A stretch of 62,878 nt of DNA from DATAEG01 sp036258135 (lineage in GTDB: Bacteria > Actinomycetota > Actinomycetes > Mycobacteriales > Jatrophihabitantaceae): assembly GCA_036258135.1 (NCBI GenBank), contig DATAEG010000166.1:1-62878 (forward strand), written 5' to 3'. Positions 58,071 to 62,878 of the stretch are shown here, piece by piece. A program made the position numbers and the translations under genes. The stretch's first letter is position 1. Every line of letters begins with the position of its first letter. The notes below the pieces were generated by a model, which made no database searches, was not told where the DNA came from, and was given only the letters and a program-made list of their open reading frames with translations.

Positions 58071-59793
58071 GGTAGGTGCCTGGCGTGACCACCTGGGCGT
58101 AGTACAGGAAGTGCGCCCGGGTGTAGGACCGATTTCCGGTGATGTTCGGGTTGAGATTGGAGCCGAGCTGGAGGTCGGCGCCGAGGAACGGGGTCCAGCC
58201 CGGCTTCGCACTCAGGTAGCTGTTGGCGTCGGCGCGCAGCAGCCCGATGAGCGTCTCGGTGACGATCCTGCCCGCGATCGGGCCGAGGGTCACCCCACCT
58301 GAGGCTGCCTTGGCCTCGGCGAGGATGTAGTACCACAGCGGGGTGGAGCTTCCGAACGGTTTGTACACGTCGGCGATGCCGCCCATGTCGCCGGGTTTGA
58401 GGGGCGGGACGCCCATGGCCTTCGCGACTTCCTGGCCCGAGGGCAGGCCCCAGGTGAGTTGCCGGAGCAGGTTGCGCTGGGGCAGTACGAGCGGGGTAGT
58501 TTGACCGCCCGGTGCTATTGCCGGCAACGGCAGGGTGAACAGGACGCTGGAGAGCTTGGTGTCGATCTTCTTGTTGTTCTTGACCTGCCCGTCGCCGAAG
58601 TCGAAGAACGTCTGCCAGCCGATGTACCGCCGCGCTGCCGGGTAGCCGCCGAGAAGGTCGCCGCGGTCGGAGTTGATCGGCCCGGAGAAGGGGGTGTCAA
58701 ACACCAGCGCGAAGAAGGGATTTGCGGTGGGGCTCGTGGAGTCGCCAGTGCCGGAGGTGAAGTTGGCCCGATAGGACGGGCGGACGATCGAGTGGCCGAA
58801 CCGGTAGCAGGCGGCGGCGAACTCGATCGGCATAAACGCGTTCCCGGCCTTCGGTTTGTAGAATTTGTTGCCCTTGGTGAGCACGTTGCTGACCATGGCC
58901 TGCCCGGCGATCTGCGCAAGGTGCTCGTTGACAAGCAGCCACTGGTAGTGCCAGAGCGTGATCTGGCGGGCGATGAGGAACTGGTCGTGGGCGTTGGACA
59001 AGTCGGCGCCCCGGGCCGCCGGGAACGGGCTCAGGTCGATGCTGCCCAGTTCGCTCAGCACCCGGTTGTAGAACAGGATGTGCGCGCAGTGCAGGCCCGC
59101 GATCATCACGTTCTCGTCGTTGCGCGGGTCCCCGAGGATCGCGTCGTAAGTGCCGTCACCGTTGGCCGTTCTGGGCACATCCTCGTGCACCCCGCCGGTA
59201 CCGATCTTCAGCTGCGGGCCCACCGACCCATCGGGGTTCAGCACGTATAGATTCGGGCGGATACCCGGCCCACCGCCGAACACCGAGTCCAGGTCCAGCG
59301 CCGGCGTCCGGGCGTTGGGTGAGGTCAGCGGGTTCTGGCTGATGCCGAGGTGGGACGTCTGGTCGAAGGTGATGTCATGATCGGTGAACTGGCCCACGAA
59401 CGTGGACCCCGCGGTCATCGTCGGATTGTCCGGGTTGGTGCCGTAGGGGTTGGTGCTCGTTGGGTTGCCGTTCACGCTCGGATCGGTGATCAGTGCTGTG
59501 GGACCCGCGGCGAGACGGTCAAGGGCGTCCATGATCCCGCCTTGCTTGCCGACTTCCTGCAGCGCTGCTCGCACCGCGTCGTTGGCTTTCGCGAACGGTG
59601 AGAGGTCGGGGAACATCCGACCGAAGTTGCCGGGATCACTAGGCGCTCCGGCGGTCTGCGGTGTCGCCGCCGCCGCCGCCGCTGACGACGAGGCGGCCCC
59701 CAGTGTGGTGGCTACTACTCCGGCGCCGGTAAGCCCCATTCCAGTCAGGAATCGGCGACGGGACGGGCCTGGATGTGGTTGCGTATCAGTCAT
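58066..59793 (-). CDS. Tat-exported animal-type heme peroxidase
   Basis: 575-residue exported heme peroxidase. The twin-arginine signal SRRRFLTGMGLTGAGVV is at residues 11-27 with a following Ala/Ser-rich cleavage region. Core marks of the animal peroxidase superfamily: GQFTDHDITFD (distal His), LHCAHILFYNRVLSE and RFGHSIVRPSY (proximal His). Products are hypohalous acids or oxidised phenols from H2O2. ATG 59793 has AAAGAGGT upstream; an upstream extension is unlikely. No partner gene visible. Confidence 0.85.
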   Translation of the reverse strand: MTDTQPHPGPSRRRFLTGMGLTGAGVVATTLGAASSSAAAAAATPQTAGAPSDPGNFGRMFPDLSPFAKANDAVRAALQEVGKQGGIMDALDRLAAGPTALITDPSVNGNPTSTNPYGTNPDNPTMTAGSTFVGQFTDHDITFDQTSHLGISQNPLTSPNARTPALDLDSVFGGGPGIRPNLYVLNPDGSVGPQLKIGTGGVHEDVPRTANGDGTYDAILGDPRNDENVMIAGLHCAHILFYNRVLSELGSIDLSPFPAARGADLSNAHDQFLIARQITLWHYQWLLVNEHLAQIAGQAMVSNVLTKGNKFYKPKAGNAFMPIEFAAACYRFGHSIVRPSYRANFTSGTGDSTSPTANPFFALVFDTPFSGPINSDRGDLLGGYPAARRYIGWQTFFDFGDGQVKNNKKIDTKLSSVLFTLPLPAIAPGGQTTPLVLPQRNLLRQLTWGLPSGQEVAKAMGVPPLKPGDMGGIADVYKPFGSSTPLWYYILAEAKAASGGVTLGPIAGRIVTETLIGLLRADANSYLSAKPGWTPFLGADLQLGSNLNPNITGNRSYTRAHFLYYAQVVTPGTYR

Positions 59794-60142
59794 GGAAACC
59801 TCTTTGGGAAAGCCGCGAGGGCAGCGCGAGTTGTCGGACTGGCCAGCGGCGTTCATTGGCGCAGGCAGCGTTCAGCAGTGCTGGACGACGTTGTGCCAGC
59901 GTCGAGAGGGTGACCTACCTCAGGAAGGTGAGGTCGTTCCGCGGTATGGCTGAACTCGTGTCCCCGCGCACGGCGATCCTTGGCCGACGCATCGCATAGC
60001 GATGCCGGCTAGGAGTCACGGGCTCAAATAGTACATAAGAAAACGGGACTTCAATACGAAACGGTCGTTTAGGTTCGACTCCTCCTGCTTACCCATCGGT
60101 GCAACTGACGGGTATCGACTACCGCTGCTACCCCAGGACGCC
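59794..60142. other. 349-base gap with AT-rich stretch
   Basis: Upstream region of the peroxidase gene. About 60020-60072 is AT-rich for this genome and includes AAACG-gt-CGTTT (60059-60070), and a weak hairpin ACCCATCGGT / ACTGACGGGT (60091-60113) may terminate the gene ending at 60143. No coding frame supported. Confidence 0.4.
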
Positions 60143-61051
60143 TTATTCGATGACGTCCGGGACGTTGTACTCGATGGCGTCGATGAAGATCGGCGCAGCC
60201 GACTGCGCCGTCACCTTCAGGCAGTAGGTCGGGCCACTGCCAGCGGGCTCGTCTGCTGGGGCCGGAGTGCTCCACTTGCCGACCACCTCGCGGTAGCGTG
60301 ACTGGGTCGCGTGGAAGCTCAGGGTGTGCGTCGCGCCGAACACTCCGACCGTTGCCGCACCGCCAGCGGCGTTCCTCGGTGCCACGAGAGCGATCCTCGA
60401 GAAGTACCCGCAGAATGTGAACGAGGCACCAGCCGTCGTCGACCTGAGGTACGAACCGCCATACGCGGTTGAGGCTAGGACGCGCCGCCACCCGCTCGAG
60501 TGCGAGATCGAAGTGGCATACGCAGCTGACGTGTCGGAGTCGTCCGCAACGACGGGGACAAAGCCCTTGCCGTACCTTGTCGTTCCCGGCTGGCCGCCCG
60601 CGTCGTACGGCGTGAGCCGAAACTCGGTGAACTGCACCGTCGGCAGCAGCGCGGCGTAGGACGTGCCGGTGCCGTAGTAGACGACACCCCAGCTGTTGGC
60701 GTAGGTGTTGAACTGTTCGAGGATGACATGGCTGAACCCCGCGGTGCCAGGGTCGACAAGGTCCCACGTCGTCACCTCATAGGCGACACCCGCCGACTTC
60801 TCGGGCACCGTCGTCCCGACGGCTGGGAACGCTTGCCTCGGTGCGCTCACCACGGGCTCGGTCACGGCCTGGGCCACGCTCGCTGGAGCGAGAGGCCTGG
60901 TACCCAGACCGGCCAGGACAAGGATCGCCAAGCTGACGACTGCCGCCCGCCTGGTCATCACGCCCGGCACCAGCTGCCGCGATTGTTCGAGCGTTCGGCC
61001 TAGGGCGGAGCCAACACGAGCGGGCGCACGGAGCCGTCGATGCATCGCCAT
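60143..61051 (-). CDS. Secreted protein of unknown function (302 aa)
   Basis: 302-residue protein with a long N-terminal region and a signal helix (RRAAVVSLAILVLAGLGTRPLAPAS, about 34-58); a shorter start at the ATG of residue 32 (60958) would give an ordinary signal peptide. Mature sequence is Ser/Thr/Ala-rich with beta character (HVILEQFNTYANSWGVVYYG, FTFCGYFSRIALVAPRNAAG, FHATQSRYREVVGKW). I do not recognise a family. It is an orphan between the peroxidase and the next small genes. Confidence 0.6.
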   Translation of the reverse strand: MAMHRRLRAPARVGSALGRTLEQSRQLVPGVMTRRAAVVSLAILVLAGLGTRPLAPASVAQAVTEPVVSAPRQAFPAVGTTVPEKSAGVAYEVTTWDLVDPGTAGFSHVILEQFNTYANSWGVVYYGTGTSYAALLPTVQFTEFRLTPYDAGGQPGTTRYGKGFVPVVADDSDTSAAYATSISHSSGWRRVLASTAYGGSYLRSTTAGASFTFCGYFSRIALVAPRNAAGGAATVGVFGATHTLSFHATQSRYREVVGKWSTPAPADEPAGSGPTYCLKVTAQSAAPIFIDAIEYNVPDVIE

Positions 61052-61298
61052 TCCAGCCTCCTCTGGCCGCCGAGGTCCTGTCGCCCTGCGGCGTGCTGGA
61101 AGTATCGGTCGTCACAAAATGCCGGTCAACGGCGTGCGCCGATCGGGTGTCCGGATTTGCGCAGTGCGAGATAGGCGGTCGCCCCGCCGCCAGCCATCGC
61201 GCCGGATCGCATCTGACGATGGTTCGCACCACGGGAGTCTGGGAGGTGGGCGTGGGAGCAGGAGACGACCTGCACGGCGGATAGACGCTGCTTGCGCA

Positions 61299-61487
61299 TC
61301 ACCGCAGGTCGTCTGCGTAGTCGGCCAACTCCACGAGCCCATCGGCGAAGCTTCCTCGCTTCACCTGGCGTGATATACGCGTCATCAAGCGAAGCGGAGA
61401 GCGTCTGCCCGACGTGCACAGCCACGCCGCCCTCGTCGATCGACACCTGGTCGGTACGAACCAGTTCGGGGGCGAACCTCTCCTCGA
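61299..61487 (-). pseudogene. Frameshifted small gene remnant
   Basis: Minus-strand frame reading ...DGGVEERFAPELVRTDQVSID..., then VAVHVGQTLSASLDDAYITP and GEARKL; one base further on, the adjacent frame continues naturally as ADGLVELADYADDLR followed by TGA (61299-61301). The join fits the common short actinobacterial protein ending in LTPAEARELAxALLEAAD. A single-base insertion around 61350 explains both. No intact start; probably a decayed gene. Confidence 0.45.
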
Positions 61488-61611
61488 CGCCGCCGTCGCC
61501 GTAATGACGTCAAGGCTGGTCTCGCGCTGCCTCGGAAATACGGGGACGTCGGCAGGTTGAAGCTCTCACCGACAGGTCGGTGCCGGGATGACAGACAGCG
61601 GGGGCCCAGCC

Positions 61612-62634
61612 TTAGGGCCCGAATATGCCGATGGTGGGGAAGAGGGTGATCCCGGAGGCCGTAATCACCACGCGCCGCATCGAGATGGTCTCGAACGTCG
61701 TCAGCGGCCGGCCCAGCGCGTTCGCAGCTGCTGTGGCAATCGCAGTGTTGACCGCGTCTTCCACCGCCACCGTGACCGCTGCCCGCAGCAGCGGCTCGAT
61801 CGCCGCCTTTCCGCCCTCGAACAGCGCAGTCCCGACAAGTGATCCGGTGACTGCGCCCGCGAGGCTGGCCGACGCGATCGTGCCCGGTGCCGCGACCACG
61901 GTGCAGATCTTCGTCTCGACTGCCGTCATGCTGCGTGAGGGGACGACGGTGCACACATAGTTGTAGGTGAGCGGGAGCACGCCGAGCGCGACACCGGCGA
62001 TGGTCAGGGTGAGGCTCCCGGCGGGGGTACCCACCGTCGGGGTGATGGAGGTGATGGTGAGGTTGGCGACCGCGGGGATCTTCGCGGCGGCGAACGCCGC
62101 GGCGACCTGTGCGGCCGTCACCACTATCGGGCCCGGGATGACGATCGTGATCGCGCCGGTTGGGTTGCCGGGCGCGCCGTCGTAGAGCGTTTCCATCGCA
62201 CCCGAGCGGAACAGCGGCCCGGTGAACGTCGCGTTCGGTGCCTCGTCAACGCTGATCGCCAGCAACGCACCCAACGGATCGCACGGGCCATTCACGAAAG
62301 ACAGCTGACCGCCCTGACTACTCTGCACGGTCTGGTTCTCCACCGGAGACGCGACCGCGGACAGCCGCCACAGCGTGCCGCTCAGCGGCTGCGTCACCGC
62401 GCCGCCCCCACCGGCCGTCAAATTGTTAACCACCACCTGGGTGGAGAAGCCGCCGAAAGCGATCAGGCAGGCCTTCAGCTTCTGCTGCTTATTAGCGATC
62501 TGCTGCTGGATGTTGAGGTTCTTGGCAACCGCCTGCCACCTCGCCTCGCCGACGAGCTCGCCCACCTCGACGATCTGCGCCTCGAGCTGGTCTATCTCGT
62601 CGACGAGCAATTGGCACTGCGGCGGGACGGGCAT
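61612..62634 (-). CDS. Protein of unknown function with N-terminal coiled coil and beta-rich, hydrophobic C-half
   Basis: 340-residue protein. Residues about 10-60 form a helical, Gln-rich coiled-coil-like segment (QCQLLVDEIDQLEAQIVEVG, IQQQIANKQQKLKACLIAFG), then Gly/Thr/Val-rich beta sequence (TQPLSGTLWRLSAVAS, PGPIVVTAAQVAAAFAAAKIP), then a Ala/Thr/Gly-rich helix region (LAGAVTGSLVGTALFEGGKA). No signal peptide. ATG 62634 has GAGGAG five bases upstream; an upstream ATG at 62655 is weaker. The 244 bases to the right edge show no gene. Confidence 0.65.
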   Translation of the reverse strand: MPVPPQCQLLVDEIDQLEAQIVEVGELVGEARWQAVAKNLNIQQQIANKQQKLKACLIAFGGFSTQVVVNNLTAGGGGAVTQPLSGTLWRLSAVASPVENQTVQSSQGGQLSFVNGPCDPLGALLAISVDEAPNATFTGPLFRSGAMETLYDGAPGNPTGAITIVIPGPIVVTAAQVAAAFAAAKIPAVANLTITSITPTVGTPAGSLTLTIAGVALGVLPLTYNYVCTVVPSRSMTAVETKICTVVAAPGTIASASLAGAVTGSLVGTALFEGGKAAIEPLLRAAVTVAVEDAVNTAIATAAANALGRPLTTFETISMRRVVITASGITLFPTIGIFGP

Positions 62635-62878
62635 AGCACTCCTCGCGCCGGGCAATCAACTCAGGTCTATGCGCCACGTCGATGCCCGTTCAATGACCGG
62701 CCGATCGCAGTGCAGGCGCTCCCGGCCTCGTCGGCGTCACCGCCACGCCACCCGACACGGTCGAAACGTGTTTGATCACCGCCGACCAGGCACCGCACGG
62801 GGATGCTCGCCGAGGTCCGGAACGCGGTCTGACGCGTGAGGTGACTTACTCACAGATTCCTGAGTTATCGCATTTCGC

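Noticed and set aside
60020..60072. AT-rich stretch as replication origin or attachment site
   Set aside because: About 50 bases only, no DnaA boxes, repeats, integrase or tRNA gene nearby.
1..62878. Antiphage defence system or secondary-metabolite cluster
   Set aside because: No restriction, CBASS, retron or CRISPR genes and no PKS/NRPS core enzymes were found; a SARP gene and an ABC exporter alone are insufficient.

Overview
The window is 62.9 kb of high-GC DNA with dense, mostly short-spaced genes, many GTG starts and frequent 4-base stop/start overlaps (ATGA, GTGA). Family content (a SARP-type regulator, a GAF-ANTAR protein, UdgX, DUF1206, a rhomboid-like membrane protein, DHA2 efflux, Tat-exported heme peroxidase) points to a free-living actinobacterium. 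I cannot name the genus. I saw no rRNA, tRNA, CRISPR array, prophage or intact insertion sequence.

Layout. 1-4.6 kb: an Lrp/AsnC regulator, a class III aminotransferase (cut by the left edge), an aminoaldehyde-type dehydrogenase, a 53-residue ORF and a saccharopine-dehydrogenase-like gene, probably polyamine or amino acid catabolism. 4.6-7.3 kb (minus): class II aldolase, NAD kinase and a papain-like protein. 7.9-11.8 kb: a SBP56/methanethiol-oxidase gene with a ZIP metal transporter, a SnoaL-like gene, a DUF1059 gene and a divergent SARP regulator; two copies of a conserved ~40-base element lie in the two gaps. 12-14.6 kb: ABC-2 exporter and methyltransferase. 14.6-18.7 kb: membrane-embedded patatin-like protein and a coupled membrane-protein trio. 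19-20.6 kb: CDF transporter and UdgX.

20.7-27 kb (minus): a probable respiratory organic-acid operon: a TPP-dependent pyruvate-oxidase-like enzyme, a large FAD/4Fe-4S D-2-hydroxyacid dehydrogenase, an enolase-superfamily dehydratase and a small helical protein, with a divergent MarR gene that has a perfect palindrome upstream, then an SDR. 29-36.5 kb: GAF-ANTAR regulator, membrane proteins, then a tightly coupled run DUF1206 - PAP2 - PAP2 - PLD - PLD that could hydrolyse phospholipid to phosphatidate and then diacylglycerol. 36.5-44.4 kb: FAD oxidoreductase, DHA2 efflux pump, ribbon-helix-helix protein, rhomboid-like and TfoX-like proteins, an alpha/beta-hydrolase fused to a GT-B glycosyltransferase, and a GATase.

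44.9-62.9 kb is an accessory-looking, largely hydrolytic and secreted region: a secreted six-hairpin glycosidase, a VOC protein, a 722-residue protein with a permuted papain-like core, a GH1 beta-glycosidase with a duplicated C-terminal module, a CapA-like protein, an Mth938-like protein, an RibD-type reductase bracketed by two decayed IS3-family relics, a Tat-exported animal-type heme peroxidase and three proteins of unknown function, two of them with signal peptides. Several broken genes (truncated response regulator, PI-PLC-like relic with an amber codon, two transposase relics, a frameshifted small gene) show local decay. All functional statements rest on motif reading by eye; no database search was run.
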